From Phytoactinopolyspora halotolerans (GTDB taxonomy: Bacteria > Actinomycetota > Actinomycetes > Jiangellales > Jiangellaceae), in the NCBI RefSeq assembly GCF_010550675.1, contig NZ_JAAGOA010000013.1, positions 124,001 to 188,000 of the forward strand: a DNA stretch of 64,000 nt, read 5' to 3'. Shown in pieces: positions 43,585 to 51,998 of the stretch. Positions within the stretch are counted from its first letter, which is position 1, and the number at the start of each line of letters is the position of its first letter. Below the pieces are notes generated by a model. It was not told the origin of the DNA and ran no database searches. It worked only from the letters and a program-made list of their open reading frames with translations. The translations under genes and the position numbers were made by a program.

Positions 43585-45438
43585 TCACCCACTCTGGTCC
43601 CGTCGCGGTTCGCGCGGCTCGGGGCAGTGCACGCCGCGTGGACGGTAGCCGAGCGCACCGGACGCCCCGAGGACGTCCGCCAGATACCAGGTGATGGCCA
43701 GCCACATCTCGGTCCCCTGCAGCCCTGCCTCGCCGTCGAAGCCGGGACCCGGCACCAGGGCGAAACTGAATCCGGCGCCCGGCCGCCAATACCGGAGCAC
43801 TCGATCGAGCTGCGCTGCCGCCCACGCCTGCACCTCACTCCGGCGGTAATCCGTCTGAGCGCCGGCCAGCCACAGCGGATGCACCACGTCCAGCACATCG
43901 CATGCGGTGCCTCGGTCGTCGCCGAACCAGCGCCCGTCACGGGAGTGTGCCAGCACCGTGTCGATGACCTGTTCCGGATACGGCACGCCCAGCCCGAACT
44001 GCGCGAACGTGCCGCGTGTGAGCCGGTAGTAGCCGTTGACCAGCTGGCGCCGTCCCTGCGCCGCCGTGATCCCGCCCCACATGCCGGTGGCCACGTCGAC
44101 GTGTGTGTGCAGCCAGCCCACCAACGTCTCCAGCGTGCCGCGCCGCCCGAACAGGTGCCGGTTCCAGTACAGGCCGGTGCCGAAGCAGTCGATCCAATCC
44201 CCCGCGTGCCAGGCCCGTTCCTCCCACGGCAACCGCTCCAGCGTCGCGATCAGCTCGTCGGCCGTGATCTCGTCGACGGCCGCGATCGGGTGAGCGAGGG
44301 AGGCGTCGAGCAGGTCGAGCGCATACCCGACGGACAGGATGTGGTAGCGCGCCTCGCCGCCGCCGAGGTCATGCCCGGCGCGATGCAGCCGTCCCGGCTT
44401 GACCTCGCCGTCGTCGGCCGAGACGGCGAGCTGCGGCACCAGCCCGGTCTGCGGATCCTGCCAACCGCGCAGACGCTGCACGATCGTCTCGGAGGGCAGT
44501 TGGAGCGGTGCCCGGCCGTGGAGCAGGTCGGCGATCTCGACGGCGTCACATAGCGCCCGCACCGTCGGCGGCCGGCCCGGACGGTCCACGAACCACCCGT
44601 CACCGCCTTGTGCGGATCCGGCCGGCGCAGCTCCGTCGCGGTCGTTCTCCTCCCGCCGCCAGCAGCGAGCGAGCACGTCGTCGGCCTGTTCTCGGACCAT
44701 CCGGGCGAACGTCCCCAGCCGGTCCAGCCACGATCCGGCGGCCTCGGCACCCGCCGAGCCACTCTTCTTCGTTGCCGGTGCCGGTCCGCCTCGTGGCTCC
44801 CGCCGGTCGCGCAGCCGGCGCGCCGGATTGCCCGCCATCACCGACCACGGCGGCACGTCTTTCGTCACCACCGCACCCGCACCGATCACGCTGTGCTCGC
44901 CGATGGTCACGCCGTCGACGACCACCACGTTGGAGCCGATCCACACGTCGTCGCCGACGCTGATGCCGGCGCTGGTCAGCGGCTGCCGGTGCACCGGTCG
45001 ATCCGGTTCCATCGAGTGGTTGAACCCCAGCAACGACGCGTGCGCTCCGATACGGACGCCGTCGCCGAGCCGGATATCGCCCCGGACCACCGCGTACGGG
45101 TTGATCGTCGAGTCCGCGCCCATCTGTACGTCGCCGGTCACGTAGGCGAACGCCGCGATGTAGGACCGGTCGCCCATCTCCAGCCGGTCGACGTAGCAGG
45201 CGGCATGTGGCGAGACGAAGCACCGTTCCCCCAGCCGGGCACGGCCGCCGGCCAGCGTCTGCTGGTGTTCGAGTTGTTCGCGTTGCTGGACGGCGCCGGC
45301 GGACGACCAGAACGCCCACGCATTGAAGTCGAACTCGGTGGGCGCCGCCCCTCCATCCGTCGTCTCCCGGTCTGCCGGCGCCCGGTCTGCCGGCTCCCGG
45401 TCTGTGGCGGCGCCGGCGATCCGATCCGGTCCAGTCAT
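43585..45438 (-). CDS. Hexapeptide-repeat acyltransferase fused to alpha/alpha-toroid-like region
   Basis: A 617-residue two-part protein. Residues 60-215 form a left-handed beta-helix acyltransferase with hexapeptide repeats (MGDRSYIAAFAYVTGDVQMG, VGDDVWIGSNVVVVDGV) and the acceptor/CoA motif VMAGNPARRLRDRR, as in maltose O-acetyltransferase. A basic/acidic linker follows. Residues 290-600 look like a helical (alpha/alpha) toroid (GWQDPQTGLVPQL, WHAGDWIDCFGTGLYWNRHL, GTEMWLAITWYLADVLG) similar to glycan-acting enzymes, but I cannot name a family. The frame is uninterrupted, so it is a true fusion. ATG 45438 follows AGGACGG. Confidence 0.8.
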   Translation of the reverse strand: MTGPDRIAGAATDREPADRAPADRETTDGGAAPTEFDFNAWAFWSSAGAVQQREQLEHQQTLAGGRARLGERCFVSPHAACYVDRLEMGDRSYIAAFAYVTGDVQMGADSTINPYAVVRGDIRLGDGVRIGAHASLLGFNHSMEPDRPVHRQPLTSAGISVGDDVWIGSNVVVVDGVTIGEHSVIGAGAVVTKDVPPWSVMAGNPARRLRDRREPRGGPAPATKKSGSAGAEAAGSWLDRLGTFARMVREQADDVLARCWRREENDRDGAAPAGSAQGGDGWFVDRPGRPPTVRALCDAVEIADLLHGRAPLQLPSETIVQRLRGWQDPQTGLVPQLAVSADDGEVKPGRLHRAGHDLGGGEARYHILSVGYALDLLDASLAHPIAAVDEITADELIATLERLPWEERAWHAGDWIDCFGTGLYWNRHLFGRRGTLETLVGWLHTHVDVATGMWGGITAAQGRRQLVNGYYRLTRGTFAQFGLGVPYPEQVIDTVLAHSRDGRWFGDDRGTACDVLDVVHPLWLAGAQTDYRRSEVQAWAAAQLDRVLRYWRPGAGFSFALVPGPGFDGEAGLQGTEMWLAITWYLADVLGASGALGYRPRGVHCPEPREPRRDQSG

Positions 45439-45604
45439 CGGTACCGTCCTGCATGCGGCGCAGCCGCGCCGTGCGTCGTGCCACCCGGATGACCTCGTCG
45501 GCCGTCAGCGTACGCAGCGTGATGGAACAGCAGGATGGCGTGCCCTTCTCCCCGGCACCGCGAGCAAGTGCGGTGCAGACGTCAGCTGGTAAACTCACTC
45601 TACG

Positions 45605-45618
45605 GGAATGCGTTTTCC
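45605..45618. promoter_or_regulatory. Imperfect GGAAnnCGnnTTCC palindrome in divergent promoter region
   Basis: GGAATGCGTTTTCC has symmetric ends and a central CG, like LacI/CcpA-type operators. It lies in the 324-bp gap between the minus-strand acyltransferase gene and the plus-strand dehydrogenase gene. The rest of the gap (45439-45762) shows no gene. Confidence 0.45.
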
Positions 45619-45762
45619 ATTGCATGCCCCCGTCCGCGTGCCGGATCGTCCATGTGCCGGCGGCCGACACCGGCCCCACCCCGACAGCGCGATGCAGCCG
45701 GCCGCCGTGCGCCCGCACGTCGTCGCACGGCGCACCGGACTCGACCGGAATAAGGAGTGCCC

Positions 45763-46773
45763 GTGAGCAGCGACCACCGGCCATCCGTCCTGCTCGTCAT
45801 GGGCGACCACGCGTACCGCACCGGCTTCGACGACGAGCGGCTCGCCCGGCTGCGGACGATCGCCGATGTCGGCACACCGCTGCGCGCCGCCGCACTCGAC
45901 ACCGCCGACGAGCGGGTCCGGTTAGCCGAGGTCGACGTGCTGATCACCGGGTGGGGCGCGCCGGTCGTGGACGAAACAGTGCTGGATGCGGCGCCCCGGC
46001 TACGCGCGATCCTGCACACCGCCGGCACCGTCAAGCACCTGGTGACCCCGGCCTGCTACGAACGCGGGATCCTCGTCACCACCGCCGCCGAGGCGAACGC
46101 GATCCCGGTGGCCGAGTACACGCTCGCCGCCGTGTTGTTCGCGGGCAAGCGCGTCCTGCAGTCGGCCGCGCTGTTCCGGCACGACCGCACCGAGAAGGTG
46201 CGCCCGGACGGCGACAAGTCGAACTATCGCCGCACGGTCGGCATCATCGGGTACTCCCGTATCGGCCGGCGCGTCGTCGACCTGCTGCGGCCGTTCGACC
46301 TTGACGTGCTGGTCGCCGACCCGTTCGCCGACGCCGACCGGGTCGAGGCGTCCGGCGCGCGCCTCGTCGAGCTGGATGACCTGCTCCGGCGCAGCGAGAT
46401 CGTCAGTGTCCACGCCCCCGCGCTGCCGAGCACCCGGCACATGCTGGACAAGGAGCGCCTCGCCCTGATCCCCGACGGCGGCACGGTCATCAACACGGCG
46501 CGCGGCGTGATCATCGACACCGCCGCGCTGGAGCACGAATGCTCGTCGGGCAGGCTGTCGGCGATCCTGGACGTCACCGAGCCTGAACCGCTTCCGGCCG
46601 GCTCCCCGCTCTGGGAGTTGCCCAACGTCCTGATCACACCGCACGTCGCCGGTGCGCAAGACACCGAGATCCACCGGCTGGTCGACACCGCGCTGGACGA
46701 GCTGGAACGCTACGCGACGGGTCTGCCGCCGCTGCACACCGTCACCGCCGACGAGCTGCCGCACATCGCCTGA
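45763..46773 (+). CDS. D-isomer-specific 2-hydroxyacid dehydrogenase family protein
   Basis: A 336-residue NAD-dependent oxidoreductase. The Rossmann motif is VGIIGYSRIGRRVVDLL (about residue 162). The catalytic Arg is in INTARGVIIDTAALEH, the Glu in DVTEPEPLPAGSPL and the His in ITPHVAGAQ. It interconverts 2-hydroxy and 2-oxo acids, possibly from sugar-acid breakdown. GTG 45763 is chosen because AAGGAG lies five bases upstream; GTG 45757 is inside that site. The gene ends 12 bp from the convergent SGNH hydrolase gene. Confidence 0.9.
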   Translation: MSSDHRPSVLLVMGDHAYRTGFDDERLARLRTIADVGTPLRAAALDTADERVRLAEVDVLITGWGAPVVDETVLDAAPRLRAILHTAGTVKHLVTPACYERGILVTTAAEANAIPVAEYTLAAVLFAGKRVLQSAALFRHDRTEKVRPDGDKSNYRRTVGIIGYSRIGRRVVDLLRPFDLDVLVADPFADADRVEASGARLVELDDLLRRSEIVSVHAPALPSTRHMLDKERLALIPDGGTVINTARGVIIDTAALEHECSSGRLSAILDVTEPEPLPAGSPLWELPNVLITPHVAGAQDTEIHRLVDTALDELERYATGLPPLHTVTADELPHIA

Positions 46774-46785
46774 CCCGCGTCAGCG

Positions 46786-47820
46786 TCAACCGACGAGCTT
46801 GCGGACCGCGGGCGCGATCGCCGCGGCCATGTGCGCGTAGCCGGTCGTGTCCGGATGCAGCCCGTCGAAGAGCAGGTCGGCGTGGTCCGGTCCCAGCACA
46901 TCGAGCCCGTGCATGAGGTGGAGGTTGTCGTCGCCGTGCTCGCGCAGGCGTCGCACGCCCTCCTCGACGTTGCCCCTGATCTGCGTCAGCGTCATACCAG
47001 CCGCGCTCGGCTCGTTCTCCCGGGACGGCGAGACGATCGGCGAGATCACCAGGATGGGAACCCCCGGATGTCCGTCCCGGATGGTGCTGAGCATGCCGAG
47101 CACGGCCGGCAGGAACGACCGCTCGTTGAAGGTGCCCTGGTTGTGCACGTTGATCCCCAGGCAGGCGACGATCACGTCGGCCGGCATGTCGCGGATCATC
47201 CGCCCGACCATCGGGTCCAGGTGGCACTGGCCGCCGTATCCCAGGCAGGTCAGGTCCATACCCAACTCACGCGCGACCAGGGCCGGCCAGGTGCGGGTCG
47301 GCGACGCGGCCGCGCGGCACTGCGTGATCGAGCTGCCGTACGTGATCAGCTTCGGACGTTCCGGGCGCGGGGCCCGCCACGTCCGTGCGTCGTCGTCGAT
47401 CTCCAGCGCTGCCAGCCGGAAGTCGCCGAACTGCGGTAACCACAGCTCGACCGTCTTCTCCCCCGCCGGCACCTCGAATCCGAACGTCCCGTCCGGCCGG
47501 ACCGGCGACGAGTCCACGTCACGCCCGTCCACCACCAGATCCACCGGTGGCAGGTCCTGCACAGGCGCCATACCGTCCAGGTCGCTCACGACGGCACGGC
47601 CGCGGACGGACGTCGCGTCGGTGCCGAACACGACCCGGACGCCGGCCTGCATCAGCGCCCGCAGGCGCAGTTGCTCGGAGAAGAGGTCCCGCCGGCTGTG
47701 CTGCAGCCGCCACCCGCGCGACCAGTCCGGAGTGTGCTCGACCTCGACCGCACCCTCCCAGGTCAACGTCTCGTCGTCGGCGCGAAGCTGCCGCGTGGTT
47801 CCGGTCGGGGTGATCGGCAT
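46786..47820 (-). CDS. SGNH/GDSL-fold hydrolase
   Basis: A 344-residue esterase-type protein. The N-terminal 150 residues form a beta-sandwich-like region (VDLVVDGRDVDSSPVRPDG). Then comes the SGNH domain with nucleophile Ser in LITYGSSITQC (about residue 165), Gly in LGYGGQCHLDP, block III as CLGINVHNQ (Asn present) and Asp/His in FDGLHPDTTGYAHMA. It probably deacylates a carbohydrate; there is no signal peptide, so it acts in the cytoplasm. ATG 47820 follows GAGGCGGC. Two Gfo/Idh genes lie upstream on the same strand. Confidence 0.88.
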   Translation of the reverse strand: MPITPTGTTRQLRADDETLTWEGAVEVEHTPDWSRGWRLQHSRRDLFSEQLRLRALMQAGVRVVFGTDATSVRGRAVVSDLDGMAPVQDLPPVDLVVDGRDVDSSPVRPDGTFGFEVPAGEKTVELWLPQFGDFRLAALEIDDDARTWRAPRPERPKLITYGSSITQCRAAASPTRTWPALVARELGMDLTCLGYGGQCHLDPMVGRMIRDMPADVIVACLGINVHNQGTFNERSFLPAVLGMLSTIRDGHPGVPILVISPIVSPSRENEPSAAGMTLTQIRGNVEEGVRRLREHGDDNLHLMHGLDVLGPDHADLLFDGLHPDTTGYAHMAAAIAPAVRKLVG

Positions 47821-47989
47821 GCCGCCTCTTCTCGTCGTCGTGGTCTTGCCTGGCACACTCGTGCCGCGGACACTCACACTCGGGCCATTCTTTCGCGCCA
47901 CTCGCGCGAGCGGTGACATGGGACCGGACGATCGACAGCACCGCAGGCCGCCGGGGCCGTGGGAGGGTGGGGCGGCCGCTGGGTCGTCG

Positions 47990-48982
47990 TCAGATCTTCC
48001 AGGCCTCGACGGTTCCCCCGCTGTCCGCGCTGTGCTGAGCCAGCAGCGCGATCCTGGTGGCGTCGATCGACTCGGCGGTGCCGACCTCCGGCTGTGTGCC
48101 GTCGAGCAACGCGCCGACGAAGTCCTCGGCCGGCCGGCGTCCCGGCGGCAACGGCTCGAGCCAGGTGTCCTGGTCGTGCGTCGCGACCTCCAGCTGCCGT
48201 TCCGTCCAGCGCATCTCCGCGGTGCCGCGGGTGCCGACGAGCCGCATCTGGTAACGGCCGTTGCCGTTGCCCGCCTCCGGAGCCAGCCAATGCGCGTCGA
48301 TCGTGGCCGTCACCGGCCCCGCGCGCAGCAGCATCGACGCGTGGTCGTGGAAATCCGGATACTGCGGATAGGCGCGCTTGCCGGTGGCGCCGACGACGTA
48401 GCCGTCCCGCGCACCGGTCAGCGCCAGCACCATGTCGACGTCGTGCGCCGCCAGATCGGCGAGGACGCCACCGTATGCCGGGGTGAAGAACCAGGGCGGG
48501 CGGTTGCCGTGTCTCAGTGCGTGCGGCCCGGTGCTCGCGATCAGGGCCAGCTCACCGAGCGTCCCGGCGTCGAGCAGCCGGCGCGCGGCCAGCGTGACCG
48601 GGTATCCGCGCTTCTCGAACATCACCGACACGATCCGCCCGCTGTCGGCCGCGGCGTCCTCGATCGCGGACAGCTGGTCGAGCGACGTGCACAACGGCTT
48701 GTCCGCCAGCACGTGCGCCCCCGCGCGCAGTGCATCGACGACGACGCCGGCCCGGTCCACGTAGACGCCGTTCACCGCCACCACGTCGACGTCGTGCTGG
48801 TCCAGCAGCTCCCGGTGGTCCGCGTACGTCGGCACGTCGCCGAGACTGTCGGCATACCGGGCGAGGTTGGCCGGGTCGGGGTCGGAAGCGGCGACCAGCC
48901 GCACCTGCGGGCGGTGCGGCAACTCCGAGAACACGTAACTGACGTGCGGGTGGGCCATGCCGGCCACGGCTAGCTGGATCAC
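47990..48982 (-). CDS. Gfo/Idh/MocA family oxidoreductase
   Basis: A 330-residue NAD(P)-dependent sugar dehydrogenase. The nucleotide-binding N-terminus starts LAVAGMAHPHVSYVFSELP, with cofactor-adjacent VADKPLCTS-like ALADKPLCTSLDQLS (about residue 92) replacing the usual EKP. The C-terminal barrel has GGVLADLAAHDVDM. It is close in layout to the enzyme at 58872 (both have the MAHPH/VQHPH start and DKP motif), so they may be paralogues. GTG 48982 has AAGGAG five bases upstream. It is 67 bp downstream of a second Gfo/Idh gene. Confidence 0.92.
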   Translation of the reverse strand: MIQLAVAGMAHPHVSYVFSELPHRPQVRLVAASDPDPANLARYADSLGDVPTYADHRELLDQHDVDVVAVNGVYVDRAGVVVDALRAGAHVLADKPLCTSLDQLSAIEDAAADSGRIVSVMFEKRGYPVTLAARRLLDAGTLGELALIASTGPHALRHGNRPPWFFTPAYGGVLADLAAHDVDMVLALTGARDGYVVGATGKRAYPQYPDFHDHASMLLRAGPVTATIDAHWLAPEAGNGNGRYQMRLVGTRGTAEMRWTERQLEVATHDQDTWLEPLPPGRRPAEDFVGALLDGTQPEVGTAESIDATRIALLAQHSADSGGTVEAWKI

Positions 48983-49049
48983 GAGAGCTCCTTCATGGCG
49001 ACAATCACCGCCGCCTGCGACGAACGATGCCGTGACCGGTGTGGTGATG

Positions 49050-50117
49050 TCACGGGGACCGTTCCAGTGTCTGGGCCGCCACAGGCACGTCCGGCTGGTC
49101 CAGTGTGACGGCCCGCCCCGTCTCGGCCGCCTCGTAGATGCCGCACAGCAGCCGGACGGTGGCCAGGCCGTCGCGAGCGCCGATCGCCGGTGGCCGTCCG
49201 GACCGGTACGCGTCGACGATGTCCCGCCACTGCGCCAGGTGCCCGGCCAGCCCGATCGCCGACGGGTCGGACGCTCCGCTACCGGGCGCCGCGTTCGGCT
49301 CCGGCGGCGCCGGGACGCCGTCGAAGTCCCAGCTGACCACGTCGCTGTTGGCGAACTCCGCCGCACCCCGGCTGGTGAACAGCTTCATGGTGGCGGGGCG
49401 ACCCGGCGGCGTCGCTGTCGAGGTGACGACGGTGCCCAGCGCGCCGGAGGCGAAGCGCAGCGTGGCGACGGTGGTGTCCTCGGCGTCCATGTCGTGCCCG
49501 AGCGTGTCGTACTGGGCGGTGACCTGGGTAACCGGCCCCATCAGCCAGGCCAGCAGGTCAACGCTGTGCAGGCCCTGGTTCATCAGCGATCCGCCGCCCT
49601 GATCCTGCCGCGTGCGCCAGGCCGCGTGGGCGTAGTACGCGTCGTCACGGAGCCAGTGCACGAACGCCTCGCCCAGCACCGGCCGCCCGAGGGTCCCCTC
49701 GTCGACGAGTCGCTTGACGTACTGGCTCTGCGGTTCGAGCCGGCGCTGCGAGATCACGCTGACGAAGAGACCCCGCTCCTCGGCCACGCGCACGGCCTCC
49801 TCGGCCGAGGCGACGTCGACGCTCAGCGGCTTCTCCACCACCACGTGCTTGCCGGCGCGCAGGGCGGTCAGCGTCTGTTCGCCGTGCAGCCCGCTCGGCG
49901 TGCACAGCACCACCACGTCGACGTCGGGATGCGCGATCACCTCGTCCGGGCTGACATGGACCGCGTCTGCCTGGCCGAGTTCCGCGAGCGTCGACGCGGC
50001 GCCACCGCTGGCCGCCACCAACCGGACGTCGCCCTCCAGGTGCCCCAGGGCCTCGACATGCCGGCGACCGATCGTCCCCATGCCGACCACGCCCACGCCG
50101 ATCGGTTCGCTGCTCAC
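49050..50117 (-). CDS. Gfo/Idh/MocA family oxidoreductase
   Basis: A 355-residue enzyme with GVGVVGMGTIGRRHVEALG (Rossmann), VVEKPLSVDVASAEE (catalytic Lys in EKP, about residue 95) and GGSLMNQGLHSVDLLAWLMG (C-terminal catalytic region). It oxidises or reduces a sugar or inositol. The start GTG 50117 has AGAGGA six bases upstream; the frame stays open to 50279 but that extension looks non-coding. A LacI-type palindrome lies about 110 bp upstream, between this gene and the sulfatase. Confidence 0.93.
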   Translation of the reverse strand: MSSEPIGVGVVGMGTIGRRHVEALGHLEGDVRLVAASGGAASTLAELGQADAVHVSPDEVIAHPDVDVVVLCTPSGLHGEQTLTALRAGKHVVVEKPLSVDVASAEEAVRVAEERGLFVSVISQRRLEPQSQYVKRLVDEGTLGRPVLGEAFVHWLRDDAYYAHAAWRTRQDQGGGSLMNQGLHSVDLLAWLMGPVTQVTAQYDTLGHDMDAEDTTVATLRFASGALGTVVTSTATPPGRPATMKLFTSRGAAEFANSDVVSWDFDGVPAPPEPNAAPGSGASDPSAIGLAGHLAQWRDIVDAYRSGRPPAIGARDGLATVRLLCGIYEAAETGRAVTLDQPDVPVAAQTLERSP

Positions 50118-50224
50118 CGCGCTCCTCTCGTCCACGTCCGGCGAGTGCGGCGTGGCCGCGTACCGCCGTCGCACGCCGTTCTCCGCTCTCGGTACCCACA
50201 CCCTACCGGCGCAATCGAGCAGGT

Positions 50225-50238
50225 TGCAACCGCTTGCA
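50225..50238. promoter_or_regulatory. LacI-type operator upstream of the Gfo/Idh - SGNH gene group
   Basis: TGCAACCGCTTGCA is a 14-bp near-palindrome (one mismatched pair) with the same half-site TGCAA/TTGCA as the perfect palindrome at 57521. Confidence 0.6.
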
Positions 50239-50334
50239 GCGCTGTCGGCCTGCTCGTTCCGCGGCCGGCGGCGGAGCACCGTTCAGGCCCGAGGTTCACA
50301 CCGGAGCGGGCACAGCCGCCCACCGATACAGGGT

Positions 50335-51780
50335 TCAACGTGGCGCCGCGTCCGGCCCGGGCACGTAGCGGGCGAACCCGTCTCCCCGTGCCTCACAGTG
50401 CTCGGCCAGGCGTCGGCGGTGCTCCGCCAGGATGCCCTGATGAGCACCGTCGGTGGCGAGGTTCGTCATCTCCCCCGGGTCGCGGCGCAGGTCGAACAGC
50501 TGCTCCCGATGCAGCCCCCAGGAATGGCACATGTACGCGTACCGCGACGTTCGCAGCATGCGGGCGATCAGACCGGACATCACCGGTGGTGGCATCAGGC
50601 CGGGAAACCGCCACTGTGTCTCGACGATCACCTGATCCCGCCACGATGGATGCACGTGCGACGCGGACCCGACCAGCGGGCGCACACTCGTTCCAGCCCA
50701 CGTCGGATCCGGGGCGATGCCGGCGTAGTCGCACAGCGTGGGCAGCAGATCGAGCCCGACCGAGACCAGCTCCTCGCGTACCCGTGCGTCGACCACCCCT
50801 TCGTCGCGATCCGCCGCCCCGCGCACGCGCCCGTCGCGATTCGCCGCCCCGTTCGGCGCGTCGCCCGGCGGCACGACGATGAACGGCACGCCGGCCGACT
50901 CCTCATACAGATTCTTCTTCTGGTTCCACTGATGCGCGCCCTGCATGTCGCCGTGGTCGGAGGTGAAGACGACGACGGTCTCCTCCCTCAGCCCGGACGA
51001 ATCCAGCGCCGCGAGCAACGACCCGATCTCGGCGTCGACCCGCTCGCACAGCCGGAAATAGGCGTACCGGTAGCGTCGCCACCGCTCCTCGTCCCAGCCC
51101 TGCGTCGGGTGGACGGTCCAGGCGTAGCGCTGCACGAGCCGAAGCGCTTCGGGTTCCTCCGAGCCGGGCGCGAAGTTGGGTGGCAACACCGGCAGCTCTC
51201 GCCAGTCGACGTCCGGCACCTCCCCCGACGGTGGGGCCTGACCGCGTGCCCACTCGCAGATCCCGTGCGGCTCGTTGAACGACGCCACCAGCAGGAACGG
51301 CGCGTCTCGCCGATCCGGAGCGGCCAGGTACTCCGCGCATGCGGCCGCCAGGCCCTCATGGCTGCCGCCATAGATCTCGGTGAAACCGCTGGCCACCGAC
51401 CCCTCTGGCGCACCGGCCCACCCGCTCACCGCCGACGCCTCGTGCGCCGCTCCCGGCACGTGCCACTTGCCGCCGTAAGCGCAGTCATAGCCGGCATCGG
51501 CGAAGACCCGTCCCAGCGACCGCTCCGGGAACGGCCGGTCCGGAACCTGCACGTTGTCGTCGATCCCCAGCTCGGACGGCATCAACCCGGTCATCATCGA
51601 CGCCCGGGACGGGGCGCACAGCGGGCTGGTGCAGTACGCGTTGTCGAACCGGACGCCGGCCGCGGCCAGCGAGTCGATCGCGGGCGTGTGCACGTCAGGG
51701 TTACCCGCGCAGCTCATCGCGTCCGCCGACATCTGATCGGCCATGATCAGCAGCACGTTCAGCCGTCCGCCGGTTTTCAC
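50335..51780 (-). CDS. Sulfatase (formylglycine-dependent arylsulfatase family)
   Basis: A 481-residue type I sulfatase. The signature CAPSRASMMTG (about residue 53) carries the cysteine converted to formylglycine. The N-terminal metal Asp is in LLIMADQMSADAMSC, and further site residues lie in YDCAYGGKWHVPG and VFTSDHGDMQGAHQW. There is no signal peptide, so it would act on imported sulfated sugars. It needs a formylglycine-generating enzyme, not present here. The start GTG 51780 has GGAGG eight bases upstream and avoids a large palindrome that the longer frame would include. Confidence 0.93.
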   Translation of the reverse strand: MKTGGRLNVLLIMADQMSADAMSCAGNPDVHTPAIDSLAAAGVRFDNAYCTSPLCAPSRASMMTGLMPSELGIDDNVQVPDRPFPERSLGRVFADAGYDCAYGGKWHVPGAAHEASAVSGWAGAPEGSVASGFTEIYGGSHEGLAAACAEYLAAPDRRDAPFLLVASFNEPHGICEWARGQAPPSGEVPDVDWRELPVLPPNFAPGSEEPEALRLVQRYAWTVHPTQGWDEERWRRYRYAYFRLCERVDAEIGSLLAALDSSGLREETVVVFTSDHGDMQGAHQWNQKKNLYEESAGVPFIVVPPGDAPNGAANRDGRVRGAADRDEGVVDARVREELVSVGLDLLPTLCDYAGIAPDPTWAGTSVRPLVGSASHVHPSWRDQVIVETQWRFPGLMPPPVMSGLIARMLRTSRYAYMCHSWGLHREQLFDLRRDPGEMTNLATDGAHQGILAEHRRRLAEHCEARGDGFARYVPGPDAAPR

Positions 51781-51813
51781 TATCCGGACCTCCGCACTCT
51801 CATACCTGCTCGG

Positions 51814-51872
51814 CCCCATGATCATGAACAGTAACCGTGCTATGTACACGGTTACTGTTCATGATCATGGGG
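51814..51872. repeat. Perfect 26-bp-arm palindrome containing TGATCATG
   Basis: Arms 51814-51839 and 51847-51872 are exact inverted copies around the seven-base loop CTATGTA. It lies between the starts of divergent sulfatase and GntR genes, so it is not a terminator of either. The arm begins CCCCATGATCATG, sharing the core of the palindrome at 17501. Confidence 0.95.
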
Positions 51873-51953
51873 TTGTGCGATCGCTCCCTCAGCATGCCCG
51901 ATGCCACGCCGTGCTCGCGCCCGTTCGGGAGCACTGGATGCGAGTCATTCCCG

Positions 51954-51992
51954 AGTCATGCCATTGACGGGGTATGACCTAGCGCGCAGGAT
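51954..51992 (+). promoter_or_regulatory. Predicted leaderless promoter of the GntR regulator gene
   Basis: TTGACG (51964-51969), 17 bases, then CAGGAT (51987-51992); ATG follows at 51999, six bases on, so the transcript is probably leaderless. The segment AGTCATGCCATTGACGGG nearly repeats at 60741, before the transporter operon, which suggests a shared regulator, possibly this GntR protein. Confidence 0.55.
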
Positions 51993-51998
51993 CTGAAC

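Noticed and set aside
42403-44553. 716-codon plus-strand frame opposite the esterase and acyltransferase genes
   Set aside because: It has His/Arg/Pro-rich composition and is antisense to two well-supported genes.
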